DNA of 64,000 bases. Origin: Cribrihabitans marinus (GTDB taxonomy: Bacteria; Pseudomonadota; Alphaproteobacteria; Rhodobacterales; Rhodobacteraceae). This document shows positions 27,478 to 36,251 of the stretch, piece after piece; within the stretch, counting starts at the first letter, position 1; the number at the start of each line of letters is the position of its first letter. A program made the position numbers and the translations under genes. The stretch spans positions 186,001-250,000 of the forward strand of contig NZ_FNYD01000002.1 in NCBI RefSeq assembly GCF_900109035.1, written 5' to 3'. The notes under the pieces were generated by a model. The model was not told the origin of the DNA. It searched no databases and was given only the letters and a program-made list of their open reading frames with translations.

Positions 27478-27513
27478 TTTCACTGTTCGGCCAAATACTC
27501 CCGCCGGAGGCAT
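27478..27513 (-). repeat. Intergenic repeat, copy C
   Basis: On the plus strand it reads TTTCACTGTTCGGCC and then AAATACTCCCGCCGGAGGCAT. It lies 20 bp after the meaB stop and before the rpmB promoter. Its extended similarity to copy B (23873), including the TTTCA start and TGTTC, shows a family larger than the palindromic core. Confidence 0.65.
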
Positions 27514-27572
27514 GGCCCGACAGGGCCATTCCCGGCGCCGCGCTGGCCGGCAAAGAATCCCGGAAGGTCGGC

Positions 27573-27601
27573 TTGACCCCGCCTGCGATTCCCACTAAAG
27601 C
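27573..27601 (+). promoter_or_regulatory. Probable sigma-70 promoter of rpmB
   Basis: TTGACC at 27573-27578 and TAAAGC at 27596-27601 are 17 bp apart. They lie about 95 bp upstream of the rpmB ATG. The spacing and the -35 match are good, and the -10 is only fair. Confidence 0.5.
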
Positions 27602-27617
27602 CACCGAACCAGTTTTC

Positions 27618-27640
27618 GGGCGCGACCTTGGTGCGCGCCC
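27618..27640 (+). promoter_or_regulatory. Stable stem-loop in the rpmB 5' leader
   Basis: GGGCGCGACC pairs with GGTGCGCGCCC around a TT loop, with one bulged G. It lies downstream of the predicted rpmB promoter and about 55 bp upstream of the rpmB ATG, so it would be in the mRNA leader. No T run follows. It may be an autoregulatory or stabilising structure. Confidence 0.45.
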
Positions 27641-27695
27641 CTTGTGATTTGGCAGGTGGCCACGCCGCCGCCGCATGAAACAAAGGAAGAAACCC

Positions 27696-27986
27696 ATGTC
27701 GCGCCGTTGCGAACTGACCGGAAAAGGCCCGATGACTGGCAACAATGTCAGCCACGCCAACAACAAGACCAAACGTCGTTTCCTGCCCAACCTGAACGAC
27801 GTGACGCTGCAGTCGGAAACCCTCAAGCGTGGCATCAAGCTGCGCATCTCGGCTTCGGCGCTGCGCTCGGTGGATCACCGCGGCGGGCTCGACGCCTACC
27901 TGGCCAAGGCCAAGGACGAGGACCTGTCGGCAGCCGCGCTGAAGGTCAAGAAAGAGATCGCCAAGGCGCAAGCCGCCGAGGCCTGA
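27696..27986 (+). CDS. rpmB: 50S ribosomal protein L28
   Basis: This 96-residue protein starts [20 protein letters not shown], then [13 protein letters not shown], the conserved L28 start. [19 protein letters not shown] follows. It is a component of the large ribosomal subunit. The ATG at 27696 is preceded by AAGGAAGA. An earlier in-frame ATG gives seven extra residues not found in L28. It has its own predicted promoter and a strong terminator, so it is monocistronic. Confidence 0.97.
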   Translation: MSRRCELTGKGPMTGNNVSHANNKTKRRFLPNLNDVTLQSETLKRGIKLRISASALRSVDHRGGLDAYLAKAKDEDLSAAALKVKKEIAKAQAAEA

Positions 27987-28011
27987 TCCGAGCTGGATCG
28001 TTCGAACCCGA

Positions 28012-28038
28012 CCCCGTGCCGCCGGCGCGGGGTTTTTT
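28012..28038 (+). terminator. Intrinsic terminator of rpmB
   Basis: The 9-bp stem CCCCGTGCC and GGCGCGGGG (one G-T pair) with a GCC loop is followed directly by six T. It lies 25 bp after the rpmB stop codon. Confidence 0.92.
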
Positions 28039-28129
28039 GCTGCCCGGTCGCAGCCCGGATATGCCCGTGGCAATCGGCTGCACCGGGGTGCCGCCGTCTT
28101 GCGGGGGGTCCCGGCCGGTGATCTAACCG

Positions 28130-28483
28130 ATGGCGATGCAAGAGATCCTGCGCCAAGCCCTCGCCCTGGTCCTGAGCGGCCTGCTGGTCCTGACCGGCCA
28201 GGGGGTTGCGGCGTCGCGCGGGGTCGGCGCCGCGGTCGGGCAGGTCGATCTCTGCACCGGGTCCGACCCGGTGATGGTCCATGTCGATGCCGAGGGGCAG
28301 CCGACCCGCGCGCCGCATTTCTGTCCGGACCGGGCGCTTGCGCTGCTTGGCGCGGTCCTGAGCGCGCCACCCGACCTTTCGCACCCGCCCGGCCGGGTGT
28401 CGCCTCGGCCCGGGATCCGGAGCAGCGAGCAGATCGTTCCCGTCGTCTCCACCCCGTCCGCGCGGGCGCCGCCTCTCGTCTGA
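28130..28483 (+). CDS. Putative exported protein beside a copper chaperone
   Basis: This 117-residue protein has a hydrophobic N-terminus (ALALVLSGLLVLTGQGVAAS) that looks like a signal peptide or anchor. Two cysteines follow in VDLCTGSDP and PHFCPDRA, in a layout resembling the DUF2946-type proteins found near copper genes. The C-terminal part is Pro/Arg-rich and low in complexity. It lies 50 bp upstream of a PCu(A)C chaperone in the same direction, suggesting a role in copper handling. I do not recognise it with certainty. Confidence 0.6.
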   Translation: MAMQEILRQALALVLSGLLVLTGQGVAASRGVGAAVGQVDLCTGSDPVMVHVDAEGQPTRAPHFCPDRALALLGAVLSAPPDLSHPPGRVSPRPGIRSSEQIVPVVSTPSARAPPLV

Positions 28484-28533
28484 AGTTCCGAGTTTCGACA
28501 TTCAAGCGACAACAGACTACGACGGAGAGAGAC

Positions 28534-29034
28534 ATGTCGTTCAAATCCATGCTTCTGGCCGCCTGCGCCAGCCTGACCCTTGCCGGCGCGGCCCTGGCCG
28601 GGAACGCCATCGAGATCGAAGATGCCTATGCCCGGTCCTCGGGCGCCAACGCCAAGGCCGGCGCGGCCTTCATGGTCCTCGACAACACCGGTGACGAGGA
28701 TGACCGGCTGATCGCCGTGCGCTCGGACGTTGCTGCCCGGGTCGAGCTGCACACGCACAAGGACATGGGCGACGGGGTGATGAAGATGATGGAGGTCGAG
28801 GACGGTTTCGTCATCCCTGCCGGCGGCAGCCACGCGCTGGCGCGCGGCGGCGATCACGTGATGTTCATGGGGCTCAAGCAGCCCTTCGAACAGGGGGCGA
28901 TGCTGCCGGTCACGCTGGTCTTCGAAAAGGCCGGCGAACACGAGATCGAGATCCCCGTGGACCTGGAGCGCAAGGCCGGTCACGGCATGACTTCCGGCGA
29001 CATCAAACGCGGTGAGACCGAGCCTGACTCCTGA
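28534..29034 (+). CDS. Periplasmic copper chaperone PCu(A)C
   Basis: This 166-residue protein has a signal peptide (MSFKSMLLAACASLTLAGAA, cleavage after ALA about residue 22). A cupredoxin-like DUF461 domain follows: AYARSSGANAKAGAAFMVLDN, VELHTHKDMGDGVMKM, then a SHALARGGDHVMFMGL motif. The H-x-M pattern across these blocks gives the Cu(I) site (HxnMx21-22HxM type). Family members deliver copper to the CuA centre of cytochrome oxidase. A GGAGAGAG lies before the ATG. Confidence 0.92.
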   Translation: MSFKSMLLAACASLTLAGAALAGNAIEIEDAYARSSGANAKAGAAFMVLDNTGDEDDRLIAVRSDVAARVELHTHKDMGDGVMKMMEVEDGFVIPAGGSHALARGGDHVMFMGLKQPFEQGAMLPVTLVFEKAGEHEIEIPVDLERKAGHGMTSGDIKRGETEPDS

Positions 29035-29071
29035 CCGATCAGCGTGCGGCCGGGCCACACCCGGCCGCCGC

Positions 29072-29767
29072 TCACAGCCCGGCCAGCAGGTCGTCCACCC
29101 AGGCGGGCACGACGCGGCCGGCCGGCCCGGTCCGCACGTCGTCGAAGCCGTGGCTCAGCTCCGAGGGCTCGAGGTTCAGCTCGACGGTGCGCGCCCCGGC
29201 GGCGCGGGCGTCCTGCACGAAGGCGGCGGCGGGATAGACCTGGCCCGACGTGCCGATGGCGGCAAACAGGCCCGCGCCCGCCAGATGGTCATAGATGTCG
29301 TCCATGAAATACGGCATCTCGCCGAACCACACCACGTCCGGACGCGCCTCGGGCGCATCGCAGGCGGGGCAGGGATGGCCCGGCGCCATCTCGTCGGGAG
29401 CGGGCCAGCGGTGTCCGCAGGCCGCACAGAGCGCACCCGCCAAGGTTCCGTGCATGTGGAGCACGCCCCGCGCGCCGCCCGCCTCGTGCAGGCCGTCGAC
29501 ATTCTGCGTGACGATCACCACCTCGGCCGGCCAGTCCCGTTGCAGCCGGGCCAGCGCCTTGTGGGCCGGATTGGGCTGTGCCGTCGCGGCCTGCTTGCGC
29601 CGGGCGTTGTAGAACCCGTGCACCAATCCGGGATCCCGGGCGAACCCCTCGGGCGTGGCCACGTCCTCGATCGCGTGGCGGGCCCAAAGGCCGCCCGCGT
29701 CACGGAACGTGCCCAGCCCGCTTTCGGCCGAGATCCCGGCACCGGTCAGAATGACGATCTTTTGCAT
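29072..29767 (-). CDS. Sir2-family NAD-dependent protein deacylase
   Basis: This 231-residue sirtuin has the NAD site LTGAGISAESGLGTFRD, TQNVDGLHEAGG, the catalytic His in LHMHGTL and a zinc-binding pair CAACGHRW and CPACDAP. The class III features (VWFGEMPY) suggest desuccinylase/deacetylase activity like CobB. It removes acyl groups from lysines using NAD. The ATG at 29767 faces the phosphatase gene 30 bp away, so both promoters must overlap coding sequence or be very compact. Confidence 0.94.
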   Translation of the reverse strand: MQKIVILTGAGISAESGLGTFRDAGGLWARHAIEDVATPEGFARDPGLVHGFYNARRKQAATAQPNPAHKALARLQRDWPAEVVIVTQNVDGLHEAGGARGVLHMHGTLAGALCAACGHRWPAPDEMAPGHPCPACDAPEARPDVVWFGEMPYFMDDIYDHLAGAGLFAAIGTSGQVYPAAAFVQDARAAGARTVELNLEPSELSHGFDDVRTGPAGRVVPAWVDDLLAGL

Positions 29768-29797
29768 TGGCACGCTCCCGATATATGTAGTCCGCGC

Positions 29798-30238
29798 ATG
29801 ACCCATCGAATCCTGTTTGTCTGTCTTGGTAATATCTGCCGCTCGCCCGCGGCCGAAGGCGTTTTTCGCGCCCTCATGCCCGAGGCGCGGTGCGACAGCG
29901 CCGGAACATCGGGCTGGCATGACGGTGACCCGCCCTATGGTCCGATGCAGGCCGCCGCAAGGGCCCGCGGTATCGACCTGTCGGACCTGCGCGCGCGGCG
30001 CTTCGTGGCGCAGGATTTCAAGCGGTTCGACCTGATCGTCGTGATGGACGAGGATAACCGGGCCGCGGTCGAGGCGTTGCGTCCCGCCGGCAATCCCGCG
30101 CCCGTGCGCCTCTTTACCAGCTTCGCCCCGGCCGCCGGGGCAAGCCATGTGCCGGACCCCTACTACACCAGGGATTTTGACGGTGTGCTGGACCTGATCG
30201 AGCTTGCGGCGCAGGGGCTGAAGGCGGAACTGGTTTAA
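29798..30238 (+). CDS. Low molecular weight protein-tyrosine phosphatase
   Basis: This 146-residue phosphatase has the P-loop VCLGNICRSP near the N-terminus (Cys about residue 9, Arg about 15) and the general-acid loop VPDPYYTRDFD. The overall length is normal for the family. It hydrolyses phosphotyrosine, and in bacteria such enzymes often act on capsule or exopolysaccharide tyrosine kinases. No such kinase is seen here. It is divergent from the sirtuin. Confidence 0.94.
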   Translation: MTHRILFVCLGNICRSPAAEGVFRALMPEARCDSAGTSGWHDGDPPYGPMQAAARARGIDLSDLRARRFVAQDFKRFDLIVVMDEDNRAAVEALRPAGNPAPVRLFTSFAPAAGASHVPDPYYTRDFDGVLDLIELAAQGLKAELV

Positions 30239-30374
30239 GCAAAGCCAAAACCGGCAATCCCTGTTGCGGAAACTCCGGCACCGGCCTTGCCCGCCGGCCG
30301 CGCGGCAGGCTGACTGGCGTTGTTCAGACACGAGCCGCACCATGTCATCACCCTGTTATCCGACGCCGCGCCCT

Positions 30375-31340
30375 TCAGGGGTCGAGCACGCGCAACTGCC
30401 CGCTCAGCCAGGGCAGGCGGGCGATGGCCGGCTCGATCATCTGGGCCTGGGCCAGCCGTCGCACCATGCGGGCAACGTCGGTGGGCACCCGGTCCGCCCA
30501 GTCGGCCCCTGCGAACAGCGAGATGGTGCGCGCGAAGCTGGCGAAGGGCAGGGCGTGGGCGTCGATCTGGTCGTGGAACCGCGCCGCCCGCACATAGCCC
30601 AGCGGCGTCGTCACCGCCCAGCCCACGCGCCGCGCGACCATCGCCATCAGCGCCAGGTGCGAGCCGATCTCGAACCGTTCCTCGAAAGCCAGCTTCTGCC
30701 GGGCCAGATGCGCTTCGATCTGGCGGCTGATCAGCTGTTCCTTGGCGTAGCGCAGAAGCGGCAGCGCCTGCAGGTCGACCATGTCCGGCGCAGCGGCCCC
30801 GAACGCGCCCTTGGGCGACACCAGGATGAACGGATCCCGGATCAGCGGATATTCGACCACCCCGCCCAGCACCTCGCCCGAGGCCGCGCTGACACCGAGT
30901 TGCAGGCGCTGGCTGCGCACGGCCTCGATCACGTCATAGCTGGACGCGGTGACCAGCTTGAACCGGCATTGCGTCAGGCTGTCGGCCAGCAGCGTGGCCA
31001 GACGCGGCGTCAGGTCGTTGTCGAAATCGTCGATCATGCCGATCGACAACGTGCGCAGGTGGCTCAGGTCCATCACCGTGATTTCGCTCTGCGCCAGCCG
31101 CAATTCGCGCAGCACTGCGCGGGTGCGGGCCATGAAGCTGCGACCGGCCGGCGTCAGGGTCATCGGGCGGCGCCCGTGATCGACCAGGTCGGTCCCAAGG
31201 GCGCGCTCCAGGTTGCGCACCTGCTGGCTGACGGCCGGTTGGCTCAGGCCAGTCAGGTCCGCCGCCTGCGCCACCGAACCGGTCTCGGCCAGGGCCTCGA
31301 ACACTTCGAGACCGCGCAGGGTCATTCCCTTGGTCAGCAT
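30375..31340 (-). CDS. LysR-family transcriptional regulator
   Basis: This 321-residue regulator has the LysR winged HTH at residues 6-65 (TLRGLEVFEALAETGSVAQA, then LSQPAVSQQVRNLE). A periplasmic-binding-protein-like effector domain follows. The ATG at 31340 has GAGAGG seven to eight bases upstream; an upstream GTG is less likely. It is divergent from the HpsN-like dehydrogenase with 79 bp between them, the usual position for its target. The effector is unknown. Confidence 0.9.
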   Translation of the reverse strand: MLTKGMTLRGLEVFEALAETGSVAQAADLTGLSQPAVSQQVRNLERALGTDLVDHGRRPMTLTPAGRSFMARTRAVLRELRLAQSEITVMDLSHLRTLSIGMIDDFDNDLTPRLATLLADSLTQCRFKLVTASSYDVIEAVRSQRLQLGVSAASGEVLGGVVEYPLIRDPFILVSPKGAFGAAAPDMVDLQALPLLRYAKEQLISRQIEAHLARQKLAFEERFEIGSHLALMAMVARRVGWAVTTPLGYVRAARFHDQIDAHALPFASFARTISLFAGADWADRVPTDVARMVRRLAQAQMIEPAIARLPWLSGQLRVLDP

Positions 31341-31380
31341 GGTGCGCACCTCTCGCAGTTTTACCTTTTGTTAAACTCTG

Positions 31381-31394
31381 TGACCGCTCGGTCA
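31381..31394. promoter_or_regulatory. Candidate LysR operator
   Basis: TGACC-GCTC-GGTCA is a perfect 5-bp inverted repeat in the 79-bp space between the LysR gene and its divergent neighbour. It fits an interrupted palindrome (T to A over 14 bp) of the kind bound by LysR proteins. Confidence 0.45.
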
Positions 31395-31419
31395 AGCAAT
31401 CCAGCAATGGAATCGGTTC

Positions 31420-32727
31420 ATGCCTGTTGAATACCTGAAGACCGCGCCCGGCCTTCCGCCCGAACCGCAAGGCGATACCGCCGATATCGTGCAGCTGATG
31501 CTGGCCCGTTTGCGGCTGGAGGGGGAGGCGGCCGCGCGGGACTATGCCACACGGCTGGACGGCTGGACCGGCGAGATCGTGGTGCCGCCCGAGGTGGTCG
31601 CGTTGGCCGCGGCGCAGGTTCCCGAGGATCTGCGGGCGCAGATCGATTATGCCCATGACAACATCCGCCGTTTCGCCGAGGCGCAGCGCGCGTCGGCACA
31701 GGACTTCGAGCTGGAATTGCGGCCCGGACTGGTCACCGGCCAACGCCAGATCCCGCTGGGATGTGCCGGCTGCTACGTGCCCGGCGGGCGCTATGCGCAT
31801 ATCGCCTCGGCGCTGATGACGATCACTACCGCGCGCGCTGCCGGCGTGCCGAATGTGATCGCCTGCTCGCCGCCGCGGCCGGGGCAGGGCATTCACCCGG
31901 CGATCCTATACGCGATGTCGCTGGCCGGGGCGGACCGGGTGCTGGCCCTGGGCGGCGTGCAGGGGATGGCGGCGATGGCGCAGGGACTGTTCGGCGGGCC
32001 GCCTGCCGATATCCTTGTCGGACCCGGCAACCAGTTCGTGGCCGAGGCGAAGCGGCAGCTGTTCGGCCCGGTGGGCATCGACATGGTTGCCGGCCCCACC
32101 GACTCGATGGTGGTGGCCGACGCGACCGCGGACCCCGAAACGCTGGCCTGGGATCTGGTCGGGCAGGCGGAGCACGGGTACAACTCGCCGGTCTGGATGA
32201 TCACCGACTCCCGGGCGCTGGCGCAGGCCGTCATGGACCGGATCCCGGGATGCATCGAGCAACTGCCCGAGCCGAACCGGGCCAGCGCACACGCCGCCTG
32301 GGACGGCCTGGGCGAGGTGATGCTGGCCGCCGACCGCGAAGAGATGGCCGCCACCGCCGACGCATATGCGCCCGAGCACCTGCATGTTCAGGCTGCCGAC
32401 CTCGCCTGGTGGCGCAATCGGCTGACCGCCTATGGCTCGCTGTTTCTGGGGGCCGAGACGACGGTGGCTTTCGGCGACAAGGCCGCCGGGCCGAACCATG
32501 TCCTGCCCACCTCGGGCGCGGCGCGCTACACCGGTGGGCTGAGCGCGCACAAGTTCCTCAAGACCGTCACCTGGCAACGCGCCGCGCCCCAGGCCGTGCC
32601 CGACCTGGCCCGTGCCACCGCCGCGATCTCGCGCGCGGAGGGCATGGAAGGTCACGCCCGCACCGCCGACATTCGGCTTGCCAAAGCGGCGCCGGCAGTC
32701 AAACTGGCCATTGAGGGGCAGGGATAG
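31420..32727 (+). CDS. Histidinol dehydrogenase-family enzyme, HpsN-like
   Basis: This 435-residue NAD-dependent zinc enzyme is related to HisD. GCAGCYVPGGRY, PTDSMVVAD, GQAEHGYNSPVW, YAPEHLHV and AAGPNHVLPT are visible. Candidate zinc ligands (Q and H in GQAEHG, D in GDKAAGPNH, H in EGMEGHA) and the PEHL motif are kept. The pattern resembles sulfopropanediol dehydrogenase HpsN of roseobacters more than biosynthetic HisD, and no his genes are nearby. A divergent LysR gene and a racemase flank it, which fits a catabolic role. The substrate is uncertain. Confidence 0.8.
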   Translation: MPVEYLKTAPGLPPEPQGDTADIVQLMLARLRLEGEAAARDYATRLDGWTGEIVVPPEVVALAAAQVPEDLRAQIDYAHDNIRRFAEAQRASAQDFELELRPGLVTGQRQIPLGCAGCYVPGGRYAHIASALMTITTARAAGVPNVIACSPPRPGQGIHPAILYAMSLAGADRVLALGGVQGMAAMAQGLFGGPPADILVGPGNQFVAEAKRQLFGPVGIDMVAGPTDSMVVADATADPETLAWDLVGQAEHGYNSPVWMITDSRALAQAVMDRIPGCIEQLPEPNRASAHAAWDGLGEVMLAADREEMAATADAYAPEHLHVQAADLAWWRNRLTAYGSLFLGAETTVAFGDKAAGPNHVLPTSGAARYTGGLSAHKFLKTVTWQRAAPQAVPDLARATAAISRAEGMEGHARTADIRLAKAAPAVKLAIEGQG

Positions 32728-32799
32728 ACGCAGGATGGCAACAGGTCCGACCACGAGGCCGCGCGGCGCGGCACCGACCTGCGGGGCGGCGCGGGTCTG

Positions 32800-33477
32800 A
32801 TGCGGGCGGTGGGCATCCTTGGCGGCATGGGACCCGAGGCGACCATCCTGCTGATGCAGAAGGTGCTGGCGGCTGTGCCGGCCCGCGACGATGCCGATCA
32901 CGTGCCGCTGATCGTGCACCAGAACCCCCAGGTGCCCAGCCGCATCGCCGCCCTGATCCAGGGCACCGGCGACGATCCCGGCCCGGTCCTGGCCGCTATG
33001 GCGGGCGACCTCGAACGCGCCGGCGCACGGGCGCTGGCGATGCCCTGCAACACCGCGCATCACTATGCGGATGCGGTGCGTGCGGCCACAGGCCTGCCGT
33101 TCCTGGACATGCTGGAGTTGACCGCCGCGCATCTCGCGGGCCAGGGCGCGCGGCGGATCGGCCTGCTGGCCTCGCCGGCCGTGCGCCTGACCGGGGTCTT
33201 CGATCCGTCCTTCGCGGCGCATGACCTTCGCGCGGAGTTCCCTCGGGATGACAGCGCGGTGCTGGCCCTGATCCGGGCGGTCAAGGCGGGGCAGGCCGCG
33301 GATGCCGCGATCCTGATGCGCGAGGCGCGGGCGTTGATACAGGCGGGGTGCGAGCAGGTGCTGATCGCCTGCACCGAACTGTCGCTGTCCGCGCAGGAAC
33401 TGCCCGCCGATATCCACTGGACCGACAGCCTGGACTGCTTGGCACACGCGATCGTGGCCTTTGCCGCCGGCGACTGA
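32800..33477 (+). CDS. Aspartate/glutamate racemase family protein
   Basis: This 225-residue enzyme has the two active-site cysteines in AMPCNTAHHY and LIACTELSLS, and an N-terminal GILGGMGPEAT motif. These are the features of the aspartate racemase branch (YgeA-like). It should interconvert amino acid enantiomers, with the substrate unproven. It lies 72 bp after the HpsN-like gene and probably in the same unit. The start is an ATG overlapping a TGA. Confidence 0.88.
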   Translation: MRAVGILGGMGPEATILLMQKVLAAVPARDDADHVPLIVHQNPQVPSRIAALIQGTGDDPGPVLAAMAGDLERAGARALAMPCNTAHHYADAVRAATGLPFLDMLELTAAHLAGQGARRIGLLASPAVRLTGVFDPSFAAHDLRAEFPRDDSAVLALIRAVKAGQAADAAILMREARALIQAGCEQVLIACTELSLSAQELPADIHWTDSLDCLAHAIVAFAAGD

Positions 33478-33487
33478 GCGCGGCGGT

Positions 33488-33811
33488 TCAGCGGCAGACG
33501 GCTTGCGCCAATTCTCCGAACGCCTCGTAGCGCTTCCAGAACCGCTCGTCGTTGCCGCGATCCGACATCTTGATTTCCTGCGCGCGGTGCGGGTCCGAGA
33601 AGAACCGCGCCGCCTTGCGCCGCTCGGACCGGTTCAAGGTCTGGTTGGCAACGCGCTGGATGCAGCGGCACAGCCGGGGGGTGGCCGCCGGCCGGTCCGA
33701 GATTCGGCACGCCCGGCTGATCTCGCCGGTTGCCGCCTGCGCCGGCGGGGCGGGGACCAAGGCGGCCGTCAGGGCCGCGCAGAGCACAAGGGTGGAAATC
33801 CGCTTCAACAT
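33488..33811 (-). CDS. Small secreted conserved Rhodobacteraceae protein
   Basis: This 107-residue protein has a signal peptide (MLKRISTLVLCAALTAALVP, cleavage about AQA-A). The mature part has four cysteines (RACRISD, RLCRCIQ and the C-terminal AVCR) and a basic helix (RSERRKAARFFSDPHRAQE). Relatives in roseobacters have been labelled 'arginine transporter', a name with no visible support. The function is unknown. It is convergent with the racemase gene. Confidence 0.75.
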   Translation of the reverse strand: MLKRISTLVLCAALTAALVPAPPAQAATGEISRACRISDRPAATPRLCRCIQRVANQTLNRSERRKAARFFSDPHRAQEIKMSDRGNDERFWKRYEAFGELAQAVCR

Positions 33812-33989
33812 GGGTCTGACGCCTCATATGCCTGCCAGGGGTTCGATGCCCCCGTTTGTTGTGGCGCGGAGTATGGCCGAGCAAGCGGCCGCGATCAATT
33901 GCCAAGCGATGCCGGGGCCGCGGATTTCGCATAATGTGCGCGGCAGGCCGCAGAGGTTGTGGCCAGCTGAAACACCCTGGCCGCGGCCC

Positions 33990-34268
33990 TCAGCGCCGCA
34001 CCTCGAAGCCCGCGTCCTCGACCGGCGCGCCGGGTTGCGTCTCGATCGTATCGACCCGCGCGCCGCCCGGCCCTTGCCACATCCGGCGCAGCATTTCGTC
34101 GACCTGCGCCGCCGGTCCGCAGAGCACCGCCGAAACCGACCCGTCGCGCTCGTTGCGCACCCAGCCGCGCAGGCCCAGTTTCTGCGCCTCGGCCCGTGTC
34201 CAACCGCGATACCAGACGCCCTGGACCCGGCCGGTGATCTGGACGCTGACGGACTTCTCGTCGCTCAT
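33990..34268 (-). CDS. Acylphosphatase
   Basis: This 92-residue enzyme has the active-site blocks GRVQGVWYRGW (Arg about 21) and GWVRNERDGSV (Asn about 39). Both catalytic residues are present. It hydrolyses acyl phosphates such as acetyl phosphate or carbamoyl phosphate. It is divergent from lepA. Confidence 0.94.
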   Translation of the reverse strand: MSDEKSVSVQITGRVQGVWYRGWTRAEAQKLGLRGWVRNERDGSVSAVLCGPAAQVDEMLRRMWQGPGGARVDTIETQPGAPVEDAGFEVRR

Positions 34269-34451
34269 TGGGGCGCTCCGTTTCTCGCATTCTCCATCCT
34301 AGCTGCAACAGCCCGGATTGTCTGTGCCGCCCCGGCATCAGTGTGTGCCGGTCCCTCGCCCGCCGGTATCATCCGCAGCGGCAGACATATGATGCGGTGA
34401 AGCCTCGCGGCCCATTGACCGCGACCCGTTTCCGCAGCATATCCCCATCCC

Positions 34452-36251
34452 ATGACAGACCTCGCCCATATCCGCAATTTCTCGATCGTCGCCCATATCG
34501 ACCACGGCAAGTCCACGCTTGCCGACCGGCTGATCCAGGCCACGAACACCGTGTCCGAACGCGACATGAAGGAACAGCTGCTCGACGCGATGGACATCGA
34601 GCGGGAACGCGGCATCACCATCAAGGCCAACACCGTGCGCATCGACTATGTGGCCGATGACGGCGAGACCTATGTGCTGAACCTGATCGACACGCCGGGC
34701 CATGTCGACTTCGCCTATGAGGTCAGCCGCTCCATGCGCGCGGTCGAGGGCTCGCTGCTGGTGGTGGATTCCACCCAAGGGGTCGAGGCGCAGACGTTGG
34801 CCAATGTCTACCAGGCCATCGACGCGGATCACGAGATCGTGCCGGTCCTGAACAAGATCGACCTGCCCGCCAGCGATTGCGACCGCGTGGCCGAGCAGAT
34901 CGAGGACGTGATCGGCATCGAAGCCACCGACGCCATCCAGGTCAGCGCCAAGACCGGAATCGGCATCCGCGAGACGCTCGAGGCGATCATCCACCGCCTG
35001 CCGCCGCCGCAGGGCACGCTGGACGCGCCGCTCAAGGCGATGCTGGTCGACAGCTGGTATGACGCCTATCTCGGTGTCATTGTCCTGGTCCGCATCATGG
35101 ACGGCACGCTCAAGAAGGGCATGCGCGTCAAGTTCATGTCCAATGGCACCCTGCACAATGTCGACCGTGTGGGTGTGTTCCGCCCCGGCATGCAGATGGT
35201 CGACAGCCTGGGCCCCGGCGAGATCGGCTTTCTCACCGCCTCGATCAAGCAGGTGCGCGACACCCGCGTGGGCGACACGATCACCACCGACAAGCACGGC
35301 GCCGAGACGCCGTTGCCCGGCTTCAACCCGTCGGTGCCGGTGGTGTTCTGCGGCCTGTTCCCGGTGGATTCGGCCGAGTTCGAGGATCTGCGCGACGCGA
35401 TCGAGAAACTGGCGCTGAACGACGCCTCGTTCAGCTACGAGATGGAGACCTCGGCCGCGCTCGGCTTCGGTTTCCGCTGCGGCTTCCTGGGCCTGCTGCA
35501 TCTCGAGGTGATCCGCGACCGGATCGAGCGGGAATACGATATCGACCTGATCACCACCGCGCCTTCGGTGATCTATCACGTGTATATGCGCGATGGCGAG
35601 ATGCGCGAGCTGCACAACCCCGCCGACATGCCCGACCTGACCCATGTGGACCATATCGAGGAGCCGCGCATCAAGGCCACCATCCTGGTGCCGGACGAGT
35701 TCCTGGGCGACGTGCTGAAGCTCTGCCAGGACCGGCGCGGCATCCAGGAGGATCTGACCTATGCCGGCCAGCGCGCGATGGTGGTCTATGACCTGCCGCT
35801 GAACGAGGTTGTGTTCGACTTCTACGACCGGCTGAAATCGGTCACCAAGGGCTATGCCAGCTTCGACTACCACCTCACCGGCTATCGCGCCGACAACCTG
35901 GTCAAGATGCAGGTGCTGGTGAATGACGAACCGGTCGATGCGCTGTCCACCATGGTCCACCGTGACCGGGCCGAGATGCGGGGCCGGGCGATGTGCGAAA
36001 AACTCAAGGACCTGATCCCGCGCCACATGTTCAAGATCCCGATCCAGGCGGCCATCGGTGGCAAGGTCATTGCCCGCGAAACCCTCTCGGCGCTGCGCAA
36101 GGACGTGACGGCGAAATGCTATGGCGGGGATGCCACGCGAAAGCGGAAACTGCTGGACAAGCAGAAGGCCGGCAAGAAGAAGATGCGCCAGTTCGGGAAG
36201 GTGGACATTCCCCAGGAGGCGTTCATTTCCGCCCTCAAGATGGACTCCTAG
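34452..36251 (+). CDS. lepA: Elongation factor 4 (LepA)
   Basis: This 599-residue ribosome-associated GTPase has G1 [10 protein letters not shown]2 [11 protein letters not shown]3 DTPGH, G4 NKIDLP. The LepA-specific C-terminal domain with KADVT-type basic segments ([27 protein letters not shown]) is complete. The length is normal. It acts on stalled ribosomes. Its stop codon lies inside a long inverted repeat (see 36234), and REP palindromes begin about 50 bp later. Confidence 0.97.
   Translation: MTDLAHIRNFSIVAHIDHGKSTLADRLIQATNTVSERDMKEQLLDAMDIERERGITIKANTVRIDYVADDGETYVLNLIDTPGHVDFAYEVSRSMRAVEGSLLVVDSTQGVEAQTLANVYQAIDADHEIVPVLNKIDLPASDCDRVAEQIEDVIGIEATDAIQVSAKTGIGIRETLEAIIHRLPPPQGTLDAPLKAMLVDSWYDAYLGVIVLVRIMDGTLKKGMRVKFMSNGTLHNVDRVGVFRPGMQMVDSLGPGEIGFLTASIKQVRDTRVGDTITTDKHGAETPLPGFNPSVPVVFCGLFPVDSAEFEDLRDAIEKLALNDASFSYEMETSAALGFGFRCGFLGLLHLEVIRDRIEREYDIDLITTAPSVIYHVYMRDGEMRELHNPADMPDLTHVDHIEEPRIKATILVPDEFLGDVLKLCQDRRGIQEDLTYAGQRAMVVYDLPLNEVVFDFYDRLKSVTKGYASFDYHLTGYRADNLVKMQVLVNDEPVDALSTMVHRDRAEMRGRAMCEKLKDLIPRHMFKIPIQAAIGGKVIARETLSALRKDVTAKCYGGDATRKRKLLDKQKAGKKKMRQFGKVDIPQEAFISALKMDS

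Noticed and set aside
32735-32800. 21-codon frame ending in the TGA that overlaps the racemase start
   Set aside because: There is no real ribosome site (AGG touches the ATG) and composition is that of the GC-rich spacer. The stop/start overlap alone is not enough.
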